This document shows positions 8,939 through 17,408 of a DNA stretch of 64,000 nt, piece by piece. A program made the position numbers and the translations under genes. Positions within the stretch are counted from its first letter, which is position 1. Each line of letters opens with the position of its first letter. This DNA is from Rhodobacter sp. SY28-1 (GTDB taxonomy: Bacteria > Pseudomonadota > Alphaproteobacteria > Rhodobacterales > Rhodobacteraceae), in NCBI RefSeq assembly GCF_005222785.1, contig NZ_STGH01000003.1, positions 310,001 to 374,000 of the forward strand, read 5' to 3'. The notes below the pieces were generated by a model, which saw nothing but the letters and a program-made list of their open reading frames with translations, did no database searches and was not told the DNA's origin.

Positions 8939-9241
8939 CTACCGCTTCTTGCCTGCGGCCACGCGGTCCTTCATCAGGTGCGACGGGCGGAAGGTCAGGA
9001 CGCGGCGCGGGGAAATCGGGACTTCTTCGCCGGTTTTCGGATTGCGGCCCACGCGGGCGGTCTTGGAGCGGACCGAGAAGGTGCCGAAGGACGAGATCTT
9101 CACCGTCTCGCCGGATGCGAGCGCGTCCGACATGTGTTGCAGGACCGCCTCAACGAGATTGGCAGATTCGTTGCGGCTGAGGCCCACTTCGCGAAAGACG
9201 GCTTCGCTGAGGTCCATCCGGGTCAGTGTCTTCTCGCTCAT
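8939..9241 (-). CDS. ihfA: integration host factor subunit alpha
   Basis: 100-residue HU/IHF-fold DNA-bending protein that works as a heterodimer with IhfB. The family signature [23 protein letters not shown] is present, including the intercalating Pro arm, and the N terminus [26 protein letters not shown] matches IHF alpha over HU. A GGGGGGA ribosome site precedes the ATG. It sits 90 nt after fabH on the same strand. IHF also supports GTA and phage biology in relatives, but nothing here links it specifically. Confidence 0.94.
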   Translation of the reverse strand: MSEKTLTRMDLSEAVFREVGLSRNESANLVEAVLQHMSDALASGETVKISSFGTFSVRSKTARVGRNPKTGEEVPISPRRVLTFRPSHLMKDRVAAGKKR

Positions 9242-9331
9242 CGCATCCCCCCACGAGATTTATCGGGCGAGGATGGGCCGGATGGATTTACGAGTCAATA
9301 TCAACCACTTGGGAAGCGGTGTTAAAGGCGC

Positions 9332-10303
9332 TTACCAGCGCAGGACGACCGAGCCCCAGGCGAGGCCGCCGCCGATCGCCTCCATCACGATCAGGTCGCC
9401 GGGCTTGATCTGGCCACGCGCCTTGCCAACCGACAGCGCCAGGGGAATCGAGGCGGCCGATGTGTTGCCGTGGTCCTGCACGGTGACGACGACACGGTCC
9501 ATCGGGACCTGCATGCGTTTCGCGGTGCCCTCGATGATGCGGATATTCGCCTGATGCGGCACGATCCAGTCGACGTCTTCGGGGGTCAGGCCGGCCTTGT
9601 CCAGCGCGGTGTGGGCGGTTTCGGCAAGCTTTTCAATGGCATGGCGGAAGACTTCCTTGCCTTCCATCACCAGATGCCCGGTGGTCCCGGTCGAGGTGCC
9701 GCCGTCGACATAAAGGATGTCCTTGTAGCGGCCGTCCGAGTTCAGGTCGGTCGACAAGATACCGCGGTCGGTGTTGGTGCCGGTGCCTTCGACCACCTCC
9801 AGCACGACTGCGCCCGCGCCGTCGCCAAAGAGGACGCAGGTCGAACGGTCTTTCCAGTTCATCAGGCGGCTAAAGGTTTCCGCGCCGATGACCAGCACGC
9901 GGTTGGCCTGGCCCGAGACGACAAGGGCGTTGGCATTGGCGAGCGCATAGACGAATCCCGCGCAGACGGCCTGCACGTCGAAGGCAAAGCCCTTGGTGAT
10001 CCCGAGGGCTGCCTGCACCATGGTGGCGACCGAGGGGAAGGTCAGGTCCGGGGTCGAGGTGGCGACGATGATCGCGTCGATCTGGTCGGCAGCGATCCCG
10101 GCATCGGCCAGCGCGGCCTGCGCGGCGCGGGTGGCAAGGTCGCTGGTCATTTGACCGTCGGCGGCGAAATGGCGGCGTTCAATACCTGAACGCGACTTGA
10201 TCCATTCGTCCGAGGTTTCGACAATGGCTTCGAATTCGGCGTTGGGGACGACACGTTCGGGCAGATAATGCCCGACGCCCCTGACTGCGGCGCGTATCGT
10301 CAT
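9332..10303 (-). CDS. fabH: beta-ketoacyl-ACP synthase III
   Basis: Starts fatty-acid elongation by condensing acetyl-CoA with malonyl-ACP. 323 residues with the nucleophile Cys114 in FDVQAVCAGFVYAL, the His in WIVPHQANIRI (about 250) and the Asn in DHGNTSAASIPLA (about 280) forming the Cys-His-Asn triad. It overlaps plsX by 4 nt (ATGA), so fatty-acid initiation and phospholipid acyl-phosphate supply are translationally coupled, as in many bacteria. Confidence 0.96.
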   Translation of the reverse strand: MTIRAAVRGVGHYLPERVVPNAEFEAIVETSDEWIKSRSGIERRHFAADGQMTSDLATRAAQAALADAGIAADQIDAIIVATSTPDLTFPSVATMVQAALGITKGFAFDVQAVCAGFVYALANANALVVSGQANRVLVIGAETFSRLMNWKDRSTCVLFGDGAGAVVLEVVEGTGTNTDRGILSTDLNSDGRYKDILYVDGGTSTGTTGHLVMEGKEVFRHAIEKLAETAHTALDKAGLTPEDVDWIVPHQANIRIIEGTAKRMQVPMDRVVVTVQDHGNTSAASIPLALSVGKARGQIKPGDLIVMEAIGGGLAWGSVVLRW

Positions 10304-11436
10304 TCGGTCGGAATGCCTCCGGTCCCTGGCCCCGCTTGCTGACGGTCAGCCTCCACACGGGCGGCATCCTGCCCCGCGGCTTCGGCGGATGCAACCCGCG
10401 CCGCGAGACGTTCCAGGAAACGCACCTGTGCCAGTTGGTAGGCCAGTCCGATGGCCGCTGCGACCCCGGTGGCATCGGCCGAGCCGTGCGATTTGACCAC
10501 GGTGCCGTTCAGGCCAAGAAACACCCCGCCGTTCACCCGGCGCGGGTCGATCCGCATCTGTAGCCGCTTCAGCGCCCCGCGACCCAGGAGCGCGCCAAGC
10601 TTGGCCATCAGCGTCGAGGTCAGGCTTTGCTTCAACAGATCGCCGACCAGCCGCGCGGTGCCCTCGATGGCCTTCAGCGCGACATTGCCGGTAAAGCCGT
10701 CGGTCACGATCACGTCGACCCGGTCAGACAGGATGTCGGTGCCTTCGACGAATCCCACATAGTCGAAACTGCCCGCCTCGGCGCTGTGACCCAGCAACCG
10801 GTGCGCCTCGTGCAGTTCGGCGCGGCCCTTGTGTTCCTCGGTGCCCACGTTCAAGAGGCCCACGCGGGGGCGGGCGATCGACAACCCGTTGCGGGCGTAG
10901 GACGCGCCCATGAAGGCGTATTGCAGAAGGTCGCCCGGATCGGCCTTCACGTCGGCGCCCATGTCCAGCATGACGTTCATCTTGCCGGGAGTAGGCGTCG
11001 GGAACAGGCTCGCGATGGCGGGGCGGTTCAGGCCCGGCAGCTTGCGCAGGCGCAACATCGACACGGCCATCAGCGCGCCGGTGTTGCCGCAGGACACCGC
11101 CGCTGCCGCCTCGCCGTCCTTCACCGCGTCGATGGTCGAGAACATCGAGGTGCCCTGTCCGTGGCGCATGACCTGGGCGGGCTTGTCCTCCATCTTCACC
11201 ACACGTTCGGCGTGGCGGAGAGTGATGCGTGAGGCGAGATTGGGGTGGCGCGCCAACAGCGGGCGCAGCAGGGCTTCGTCGCCGTGCAGGATCGCGTCCA
11301 TGCGCGGCCGCCGGGCCAATGAGTCGATCAGGCCGGCAACTACGGCTGCCGGCCCGCGATCGCCACCCATGGCGTCAACTGAAATGACAACGCGCTCGCT
11401 TGCCGGGGCAGATGCAGACTCGGGTCCGAGTGCCAT
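10300..11436 (-). CDS. plsX: phosphate acyltransferase PlsX
   Basis: Makes acyl-phosphate from acyl-ACP for the PlsY acyltransferase in phospholipid synthesis. The conserved N-terminal motif VVISVDAMGGDRGP is near residue 16, and GNTGALMAVSMLRL and VTDGFTGNVALKAIEG follow. I use the ATG at 11434-11436, giving 378 residues. An upstream in-frame start at 11580 would run into rpmF and add an unlikely Arg-rich leader. Order rpmF-plsX-fabH is classical. Confidence 0.95.
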   Translation of the reverse strand: MALGPESASAPASERVVISVDAMGGDRGPAAVVAGLIDSLARRPRMDAILHGDEALLRPLLARHPNLASRITLRHAERVVKMEDKPAQVMRHGQGTSMFSTIDAVKDGEAAAAVSCGNTGALMAVSMLRLRKLPGLNRPAIASLFPTPTPGKMNVMLDMGADVKADPGDLLQYAFMGASYARNGLSIARPRVGLLNVGTEEHKGRAELHEAHRLLGHSAEAGSFDYVGFVEGTDILSDRVDVIVTDGFTGNVALKAIEGTARLVGDLLKQSLTSTLMAKLGALLGRGALKRLQMRIDPRRVNGGVFLGLNGTVVKSHGSADATGVAAAIGLAYQLAQVRFLERLAARVASAEAAGQDAARVEADRQQAGPGTGGIPTE

Positions 11437-11459
11437 CGGGCGGGCGCGAAAAGCGCGGC

Positions 11460-11666
11460 TTACGCCGCGTCTTCGTCCAGGTCGACTTCCCGCGCCATCG
11501 AGACGACTTCGCGCGAATCGTAGTGGCCGCAAGCGCTGCAGACGTGGTGCGGACGCTTCAGCTCGCCACAGTTCGAGCATTCGTTCGGGTTGGCAGCCAC
11601 CAGGGCGTCATGCGCGCGGCGCATGTTGCGGCGGGATTTCGTGGTGCGGTTCTGCGGGACAGCCAT
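11460..11666 (-). CDS. rpmF: 50S ribosomal protein L32
   Basis: 68-residue ribosomal protein, basic at the N terminus ([20 protein letters not shown]). Four cysteines, C30, C33, C43 and C46, form a zinc ribbon, so this is the zinc-binding (C+) form rather than a zinc-independent paralogue. It is 23 nt upstream of plsX on the same strand. Confidence 0.97.
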   Translation of the reverse strand: MAVPQNRTTKSRRNMRRAHDALVAANPNECSNCGELKRPHHVCSACGHYDSREVVSMAREVDLDEDAA

Positions 11667-11853
11667 GTCTCAACCTTTGGGCAGTGGGGACATGCCCCGG
11701 ATTTCCTTTGTGAATCAGACCCGTGACTGTCCCTTCGGACAATAGCTTACGGATGCTGCTTCACAGCTTGAATGAGGCGCGGAACATACTCGGATTTCGG
11801 GGCGGCGCAAGCCCCTTTTCGCAGGTGCAAAGGTGGCTTGCGCGGGAGTTCAC

Positions 11854-12426
11854 TCAGCCCTCCTCGGACCCCGGTTCGCCCTTCGTGGCAAGCTTCGCCG
11901 CAAGCCCCTGCAACCCGGCAAAAGGCTTCAGATCGGTGTCCGATAGGGGCGTCACGCCGTCACCCGCATGGGTCGCCTGACCGAACTCGGCCCCCGGTGC
12001 GCGCGGGTAGAGCGGCAAGGCCAGGGCCAGGGCCTCGGCGGCGATCTCGGCCAGGTCGATCTCCTCTGGCATCGGCTCGACGCTGTCGTCTTCGGGCATC
12101 TCGACCTCTTCCCCGTCTGGCAGGGTCAGCCCTGCGACATAGCGACGGCGCACCGGCTCGTCCACGCGGGCCGGGACCGGGACCAGCGTGATGCTGCAGG
12201 CCTGATCGGCGCGGGCCACCAGCTGCGCCTCAAGCACCAGTTCATCGCGGCTTGCGGGGCGGATCTCGCCCTTCAGATCCAGGGCATAGAGCGCCAGAAG
12301 GCCAAGATCCGCAGCGAGGTTCGCCCGTTCGGCAGCATCGGGGCTGTACGCAAAGCGGGTCGGTTTGCGCGGGCTGAGCGCGCCGGTCCGGAACCGGGAG
12401 GGGCGCGCGGCAGTGGAATCGGTCAT
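11854..12426 (-). CDS. DUF177/YceD-family protein upstream of rpmF
   Basis: 190 residues from the ATG at 12424-12426; an upstream ATG would add 16 residues. DUF177 features are visible: a predicted beta-rich core (LVLEAQLVARADQACSITLVPVPARV), a central acidic stretch (PDGEEVEMPEDDSVEPMPEEIDLAEIAAEALALALPLYPR, about residues 108-147) and the short C-terminal motif with PFAGL. YceD-family proteins are linked to 23S rRNA accumulation and are typically encoded just before rpmF, as here (187-nt gap). Unlike the E. coli form, the cysteine pair near the C terminus is absent. Confidence 0.85.
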   Translation of the reverse strand: MTDSTAARPSRFRTGALSPRKPTRFAYSPDAAERANLAADLGLLALYALDLKGEIRPASRDELVLEAQLVARADQACSITLVPVPARVDEPVRRRYVAGLTLPDGEEVEMPEDDSVEPMPEEIDLAEIAAEALALALPLYPRAPGAEFGQATHAGDGVTPLSDTDLKPFAGLQGLAAKLATKGEPGSEEG

Positions 12427-12614
12427 CGGACGGGCCTTTGCGGCTGGGGCCGGGCGCATGCGCACTGCGGCCAAATAGACGACGGGGATGTGGGACGGCA
12501 GCGGGTGCGGCGTTCCATTCTTGAACTATAGGCTCATGTTCTGTTATCCCGAAGTCCAAGGGTTTTGAAGAACCCGCGTCGGTTTCCGGCGTTTCAGCGG
12601 GCGTGAGGGCAGGC

Positions 12615-13103
12615 ATGGCAGATTTCCGGTTGGCGCGGTCGGTCCTAGCGGCCTGCCGGAATGCGCGCAGGCAGGGGCTGATGCTGGTCCTTTTGGCCGC
12701 AGTCGCCGCCTGCTCGGCCGTCTACCGCAACCACGGCTATGTCCCGTCCGAGGACGAGTTGGCCCAGGTCGAAGTCGGCAAGGACACCCGTGAAACGGTC
12801 GGCCAGAAGATCGGCCGTCCCTCCACCTCGGGGCTTCTGAACGATGTCGGCTGGTTCTACGTTCAAAGCCGCTACAAGCTGGTCGGCCCGCGCGAGCCGA
12901 AGGAGATCGACCGGCAGGTGCTGGCCGTGACTTTCACCGAGTCGGGTGTGGTCGAAAACATCGCCCGCTACGGGCTGGAGGACGGCCGCGTGGTCGAAAT
13001 CTCGCGTCGGGTGACCGAGACGAACGTCAAGGGGCTGACGTTCATCCAGCAGATCCTTGGCAGCTTCGGGCGGCTGCAGGCGGGCGACCTCCTCGGGGAG
13101 TGA
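12615..13103 (+). CDS. bamE: outer-membrane assembly lipoprotein BamE
   Basis: Small lipoprotein of the BAM complex that folds beta-barrels into the outer membrane. The signal sequence ends in lipobox AVAAC at about residues 30-34. The BamE/SmpA domain follows with GYVPSEDELAQVEVGKDTRETVGQKIGRPS and the strand DVGWFYVQSRYKLVGPREPKEIDRQVLAVTF. The ATG at 12615 is preferred over a GTG at 12603. It is divergent from yceD, a common neighbour arrangement in Rhodobacterales. No other bam gene is in the window. Confidence 0.9.
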   Translation: MADFRLARSVLAACRNARRQGLMLVLLAAVAACSAVYRNHGYVPSEDELAQVEVGKDTRETVGQKIGRPSTSGLLNDVGWFYVQSRYKLVGPREPKEIDRQVLAVTFTESGVVENIARYGLEDGRVVEISRRVTETNVKGLTFIQQILGSFGRLQAGDLLGE

Positions 13104-13129
13104 TTCCCAAGGAGGCAAAGGCCGTTTGG

Positions 13130-13522
13130 TCAGTCCTTCGGATCGAAGGTCAGTGCGACACCGTTGATGCAGTAGCGCAGGCCGGTGGGCTTGGGGCCGT
13201 CCGGGAAGACATGTCCGAGATGTGCATCGCAGCGGTTGCAGTGCACCTCGGTCCGGCGCATGAACCAGCTGTTGTCGGATTGCTCTCCCACCATTTCGGG
13301 GTCGAGGGGGGCGTAGAACGAGGGCCAACCGGTGCCGCTGTCGAACTTGGTCGTCTGGTCGAACAGGGGTGCGTCGCAGCAGATGCAGCGGTAGGTGCCG
13401 GGGTCCTTCGGGAAGTCGTCATGGGTAAAGGCGCGTTCGGTCGCGTGTTTGCGGGTCACCTTGTAGGCGAGGTCCGAAAGCTGGGCCTGCCATTCGGCAT
13501 CTGACTTGACGATCTTGTCCAT
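13130..13522 (-). CDS. msrB: peptide-methionine (R)-S-oxide reductase MsrB
   Basis: Repairs methionine-R-sulfoxide in proteins. 130 residues from the ATG at 13520-13522 (AAGGAGA upstream). Two zinc-binding CxxC pairs (CICC, CNRC) frame the fold. The signatures SGTGWPSFYAPL and HLGHVFPDGPKPTGLRYCINGVAL are present, the latter with the catalytic Cys. A longer in-frame start at 13645 would overlap the divergent acyltransferase start and is rejected. Confidence 0.96.
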   Translation of the reverse strand: MDKIVKSDAEWQAQLSDLAYKVTRKHATERAFTHDDFPKDPGTYRCICCDAPLFDQTTKFDSGTGWPSFYAPLDPEMVGEQSDNSWFMRRTEVHCNRCDAHLGHVFPDGPKPTGLRYCINGVALTFDPKD

Positions 13523-13574
13523 GCGGGTCTCCTTTGGAAGCCGAATGTAGGGTGCCGGGGGCGCGGAGAAAAGC

Positions 13575-14300
13575 GTGGAGCCGATCCGTAAAGGCAAGTT
13601 GATCGCGCGGTTGGCGCAGGGGCCAGGGGACATGGGCCGGGTCATGGCGTTCCGGCGTGCGGCCTTTCCTAGGGTGGCAGGCCAGGAGGAGGACGCGCAG
13701 GACGCGCTGTCGGCCCATGTGGTGGTCGAGGGCGAGGCCGGGATGCTGGCCTACTTCCGGGTGATGCTGTTCGGCTGGGGCGCAGGGCTGGCGCAAGGCT
13801 ATGCGGCGCGATTCTACGACGTGGGGCCGCTGTCGGGCTATGCAAAGCCCATCGCCGAGATCGGCCGGTTCTGCGTGGCGCCGGGGGGCGTGCATCCCGA
13901 TGTGCTGCGGCTGGCCTGGGGGGCGATGACGCGAATCGTGGATGAGGGGCAGGCGGGGTTGCTGGTCGGCAGTTCGTCGTTCCGGGGGGCAGGCTGGGAG
14001 GCGCACCGGGCGGGACTGGCGCTGCTGGCGGCCGAGTTCGTGGGACCTGCCGAGCATCTGCCGGGGCGGAAGGCGGCGGAGGTCGTCGAGTATCTACGGC
14101 TGGCCGGGCCAGTGGCCGACCGGAGGGCTTCGCTCGCCGGGCTGCCGCCCTTGCTGCGGACCTATCTGGGGATGGGGGGCTGGGTCTCGGATCATGCGGT
14201 GGTGGACCGGGAGCTGGATACGCTCCACGTCTTCACCTGCGTCGAGGTAGACCGGGTGCCGCGCGCGCGGGCGGCGTCCTTGCGGGCGGTCGCGGGGTAG
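13575..14300 (+). CDS. olsB: OlsB-type ornithine N-acyltransferase (GNAT fold)
   Basis: Likely transfers a 3-hydroxyacyl group from ACP to ornithine, making lyso-ornithine lipid, the first step of phosphorus-free ornithine lipids. The 241-residue product resembles the OlsB/hemolysin-like acyltransferase family: an N-terminal GNAT-like core with LIARLAQGPGDMGRVMAFRRAAF and YDVGPLSGYAKPIAEIGRFCVAP, then the conserved LLVGSSSFRGAG segment. The start is GTG at 13575; the region divergent from msrB is short (52 nt). No olsA is adjacent. Family assignment is firm, substrate is by homology. Confidence 0.8.
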   Translation: MEPIRKGKLIARLAQGPGDMGRVMAFRRAAFPRVAGQEEDAQDALSAHVVVEGEAGMLAYFRVMLFGWGAGLAQGYAARFYDVGPLSGYAKPIAEIGRFCVAPGGVHPDVLRLAWGAMTRIVDEGQAGLLVGSSSFRGAGWEAHRAGLALLAAEFVGPAEHLPGRKAAEVVEYLRLAGPVADRRASLAGLPPLLRTYLGMGGWVSDHAVVDRELDTLHVFTCVEVDRVPRARAASLRAVAG

Positions 14301-14380
14301 CTGTCCACGGTGGACATTGGTCCTGTAGTCAGTCAGATCAATGGCTTGGCCGACGCTGTTAAGCTGGCGTTAGGGATTTC

Positions 14381-14914
14381 TCAGCCGCCACCGTAGATCG
14401 CCTTGACGGCGTTGCCGATGGCATAGGCCTCGTCCTCCACCGCTTGATGATCCCGGACATAGCGTTGGGCAAAGCCCATCAGCCCCCAACGCTGGAACTG
14501 CTCGACGTGCCGCACCTCATGTGCCCAGAGGGCGATGTCCGTTTCGGCGGCCCGGGCGTCGGCGAAAACGATCGTGTCGATCAGCGTGATGGCATTGGCG
14601 TCGCCGTAGCGGAAAGCAAGGGACTGCAGGGTCGACTCCTCGTCGATGCCGGTGCGGTATTCGATGCTGTCGAGGAGGGCCGCCGGATACCAGGTCAGAA
14701 GCGCCTCGCGGATGTGCGGCGGGATGGGCTGGGTTCCGGCGGCCCAGGCAGCGTCGCGGGAGAGGACGAGCGAGTTGGCCAGCGCCGCTGCGGCCATGTC
14801 GAGGGCGGTTTCCAGAGCGGCCTGGCCGGTCGCGTCGAACGGCAAGCTCAGGTCCGGGACCTGCGCCGCGACTGGGGCGGCAAGGAGGAGGGTGAGGACG
14901 AGGCGGCGCGGCAT
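14381..14914 (-). CDS. secreted metallopeptidase-like protein (DUF4157-like)
   Basis: 177 residues with a signal peptide (MPRRLVLTLLLAAPVAA). The core holds a zincin-like motif, ALWAHEVRHVEQFQRWG, an HExxH form with a third candidate ligand in the following YVRDHQAVEDEAY. DUF4157-type domains carry such HExxH helices, often in toxin or scaffold contexts, and proteolytic activity is not always shown. It stands alone, convergent with olsB. Function uncertain. Confidence 0.65.
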   Translation of the reverse strand: MPRRLVLTLLLAAPVAAQVPDLSLPFDATGQAALETALDMAAAALANSLVLSRDAAWAAGTQPIPPHIREALLTWYPAALLDSIEYRTGIDEESTLQSLAFRYGDANAITLIDTIVFADARAAETDIALWAHEVRHVEQFQRWGLMGFAQRYVRDHQAVEDEAYAIGNAVKAIYGGG

Positions 14915-15027
14915 GAGGGAAAGGTGCCAACCTTCCGGGGCCGGTGCAACCGGCGCGGGGGTCCGGTGTCGGAAAGGTGAGCGGGGTGCGGGCGCTATTC
15001 AGAATGAGCGCGTGCCGCGCGAAGAGT

Positions 15028-15096
15028 CCTTGTCTCGCGGTTTTGCGTTAAGGACGCAAAACCGCTCGGATGTGCCTCCGGCGGGGATATTTGGGA
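15028..15096 (+). repeat. composite intergenic repeat with hairpin, copy 1
   Basis: Within the 234-bp gap between the DUF4157-like gene and the corrinoid methyltransferase gene. It contains a perfect 11-bp inverted repeat (CGGTTTTGCGT, 5-nt loop, at 15038-15064), a short CTCGG link and a 23-nt block at 15074-15096 (GCCTCCGGCGGGG core followed by ATATTTGGGA). A second copy lies on the minus strand at 59718-59785, roughly 80% identical by eye, including the flanking TTGTCTCGC. The 23-nt block is of a kind I associate with abundant Rhodobacteraceae intergenic repeats. The rest of this gap shows nothing else I can name. Confidence 0.7.
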
Positions 15097-15148
15097 ACAG
15101 GTGAATGAGGAAGGACTGCCCCTGCTGACGAAGGGCAGTCCTGCAGAC

Positions 15149-16129
15149 TTAGGCGCGGCCGCGACGCCCGCCGCGGCGGCCACCGGCGGCCTGGGAGGCG
15201 GCGGCGGAGGCGTCGGCGAAGCTTAGGCCGCCTTCGACGGCTTCCAGCACCTTGGCGAAGCGGATCCATTCGCCGCCGTTCGCGTCGTGGTTCATCAGGA
15301 AGTTGGCGGCGCGGATCGCCTCCATCTCCTGCTGGCGGACCGGGTTCATGATCGCCGAGGTCATGCCCGCGCCGATGGCCATCGGCAGGAAGGCGCCGTT
15401 GATGCCGTGGCGATGCGGAAGGCCGAAGGAGATGTTCGAGGCGCCGCAGGTGGTGTTGACGCCAAGCTCTTCCCGCAGGCGGCGGACGAGGGTGAAGACC
15501 TGCTGGCCCGCGCTGGCCATTGCGCCCACCGGCATGACCAGCGGGTCGACGACGATGTCATGCGCGGGGATGCCGAAGTCGGCGGCGCGTTCGACGATTT
15601 TCTTGGCGACTGCAAAGCGGACGTCGGGGTCGGGCGAGATGCCGGTGTCGTCGTTCGAAATGGCGACGACGGGGACGTTGTACTTCTTGACCAGCGGCAG
15701 GACGAGTTCGAGCCGTTCTTCTTCCCCGGTGACCGAGTTCAGGAGGGGGCGGCCTTCGCAGGTCTGCAGGCCCGCCTCAAGCGCGCCGGGGACGGACGAG
15801 TCGATGCAGAGCGGCACGTCGACGGTCTGCTGGATGATCTCGATCAGCGCCTTCATCAGCGGCGGCTCGACAAAGTTGTTGTCGGCGTAGCGCGGGTCCT
15901 TGGCCATCATGTTGGTGAAGACTGCGCCGGAGTTCACGTCGAGGACCGTAGCCCCGCAGGCGACCTGTTCGAGGGCGTCTTTGATGACGGTCTCGAAATT
16001 GCCGGCCTCAAGCTCGGCGGCCAGCTTCTTGCGGCCCGTCGGGTTGATGCGTTCGCCGATCACGCAGAAGGGTTCATCGAAACCGATGACGACGGCTTTC
16101 GTTTTGGATTCAACGACGGTACGGGTCAT
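15149..16129 (-). CDS. methyltetrahydrofolate:corrinoid protein methyltransferase
   Basis: Pterin-binding TIM-barrel enzyme of 326 residues that would pass a methyl group between methyl-THF and a cob(I)alamin protein. The dihydropteroate-synthase-like pattern is clear: FCVIGERINPTGRKKLAAEL (about 21-40), GATVLDVNSG, PLCIDSSVPGALEAGL, NSVTGEEERLE, VAISNDDTGI and ASNISFGLPHR. The last 20 residues are Gly/Arg-rich (GGRRGGRRGRA), an unusual basic tail. It lies 15 nt after an MTHFR-like gene. The cognate corrinoid protein and substrate-specific methyltransferase are not in the window, so the methyl donor is unknown. Confidence 0.85.
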   Translation of the reverse strand: MTRTVVESKTKAVVIGFDEPFCVIGERINPTGRKKLAAELEAGNFETVIKDALEQVACGATVLDVNSGAVFTNMMAKDPRYADNNFVEPPLMKALIEIIQQTVDVPLCIDSSVPGALEAGLQTCEGRPLLNSVTGEEERLELVLPLVKKYNVPVVAISNDDTGISPDPDVRFAVAKKIVERAADFGIPAHDIVVDPLVMPVGAMASAGQQVFTLVRRLREELGVNTTCGASNISFGLPHRHGINGAFLPMAIGAGMTSAIMNPVRQQEMEAIRAANFLMNHDANGGEWIRFAKVLEAVEGGLSFADASAAASQAAGGRRGGRRGRA

Positions 16130-16144
16130 TCTTGAAGCTTTCTC

Positions 16145-17059
16145 TTAGGCGGTGGCGGAGGCAGGGACGCCCGAGGCGCCGCCGTGTTCGGTGACCCAGG
16201 TGGCATTGGTCTTGATGCCGCCGAGGGGGAAGAAGTGGACCTGTTCGATGCCGAAGCCGGGGTTGGCGGCCTTGTGGGCGGCGAGGGCTTCCAGGACTTC
16301 GGTGGGTTCATAGGGCAGGAGGAGCTTGGTCACGTCCATCGCGCGCTTTTGCAGGACGCGGAGCGAGGGCCCCACACCGCAGGCGATGGCGAACTTGATG
16401 AGCGTCTGCAGTTTCGCAGGCCCGGCGATGCCGATGTGGACGGGGAGCTTTATGCCTTCGGCCTGCAGGCGATTGACCCAGTCGATGACGGGCTGCGCCT
16501 CGAAGCAGAACTGGGTGGTCATCGCCATCTTCGAGTCGGTGCGTTCAGCGAAGGCGGATTTCCAGCGGGCGGCTTCCATAACCATGCGGTCCGAGCCATC
16601 GGGGTCGATGTCCTTGTTGCCTTCGGGGTGGCCCGCGACGTGAAGACGCTCAAAGCCGGTGAAGGCCCCGGATTCAAGGAGTTCCATCGAGGAGCTGAAG
16701 TCGCCGATCTGCGCGGCGGGGTTGCCTGCCAGGATCAGGCCCTGCTTGACGCCCACGTCCTTGTAGCGGGCGACCCAGTCGAACAGCGTCGCCTTGTCCT
16801 TGATGATGCGCGCGGGGAAGTGCGGCATCACGTCGAAGCCTTCGTCGACGATGCGCTTGGCGGTGGCGGTCATCTCCTCGATCGGGCTTTCGATGTTGGC
16901 GATGTAGACCCGGGTGCCGGTGGGCAGGATGTCGCGGAAGCTTTCCACCTTTTCGGCGGTGCGGGGCATGACCTCGATCGAGTAGCCCTTGAGGAAGGCC
17001 TCAAGCCCGCCGGTCGCGGGGGCGGCTTCTTCCTTGCGGCGGAAATTGAACAGGGCCAT
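16145..17059 (-). CDS. methylenetetrahydrofolate reductase-like protein
   Basis: 304 residues from an ATG with a strong AAGGAGA site 6 nt upstream; an upstream ATG at 17098 lacks such a site. The protein has MTHFR barrel features: SIEVMPRTAEKVESFRDILPTGTRVYIANI at the N terminus, VMPHFPARIIKDK, LILAGNPAAQIGDF, FERLHVAGHPEGNKD and TTQFCFEAQPVIDWV, the last two matching folate/FAD-binding loops. It differs from canonical MetF in sequence and context. Paired with the corrinoid methyltransferase, it probably oxidises or forms methyl-THF in a methyl-group catabolic route rather than methionine synthesis. Confidence 0.82.
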   Translation of the reverse strand: MALFNFRRKEEAAPATGGLEAFLKGYSIEVMPRTAEKVESFRDILPTGTRVYIANIESPIEEMTATAKRIVDEGFDVMPHFPARIIKDKATLFDWVARYKDVGVKQGLILAGNPAAQIGDFSSSMELLESGAFTGFERLHVAGHPEGNKDIDPDGSDRMVMEAARWKSAFAERTDSKMAMTTQFCFEAQPVIDWVNRLQAEGIKLPVHIGIAGPAKLQTLIKFAIACGVGPSLRVLQKRAMDVTKLLLPYEPTEVLEALAAHKAANPGFGIEQVHFFPLGGIKTNATWVTEHGGASGVPASATA

Positions 17060-17105
17060 CACGGTCTCCTTGAGGGTGGAAGGCTTGGGCGGGGTCATGC
17101 GGGCG

Positions 17106-17408
17106 TCAGGCCTTGGCCCAGCCTTCGGCGTCGATCAGGGTCTTGATGCGGGCGGTGTCGAATTCGGCTTCCAGCTTGGCGGCATAGTCGGCGGCGATGG
17201 TGTCGGGCTCGCCCTCCAGATCGGCGACGACGACCTTGCGCCATTCGGCGAGATAGGCGTCCGCGTCCTTGGCGCCGATCTTCATGGCGCAGCGGTCGAT
17301 GGCCTGCTCAAACCGTTCGGGAAGCTGGACCTTGGAGCCACGGCGGCCCTTGCCGACGATGACCTGGGCCGGAATGTCGCGCCAGTAGACGATGGTGACT
17401 TCGGCCAT
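17106..17408 (-). CDS. 'virulence factor' family small protein
   Basis: 100-residue protein beginning MAEVTIVYWRDIPAQVIVGKGRRGSKVQLP. This belongs to a small family called 'virulence factor' in databases, whose role is not established. In alphaproteobacteria it repeatedly sits with the MTHFR-like and corrinoid methyltransferase genes, as here (47 nt upstream of the MTHFR-like gene, same strand). That linkage suggests an accessory role in the same one-carbon pathway. No signal peptide or membrane helix. The ATG at 17406-17408 is chosen because upstream codons are not conserved-looking. Confidence 0.75.
   Translation of the reverse strand: MAEVTIVYWRDIPAQVIVGKGRRGSKVQLPERFEQAIDRCAMKIGAKDADAYLAEWRKVVVADLEGEPDTIAADYAAKLEAEFDTARIKTLIDAEGWAKA

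Noticed and set aside
14340-14380. CtrA-like TTAA-N7-TTAG near 14359
   Set aside because: It lies between convergent gene ends, where no promoter is expected, and matches only loosely.
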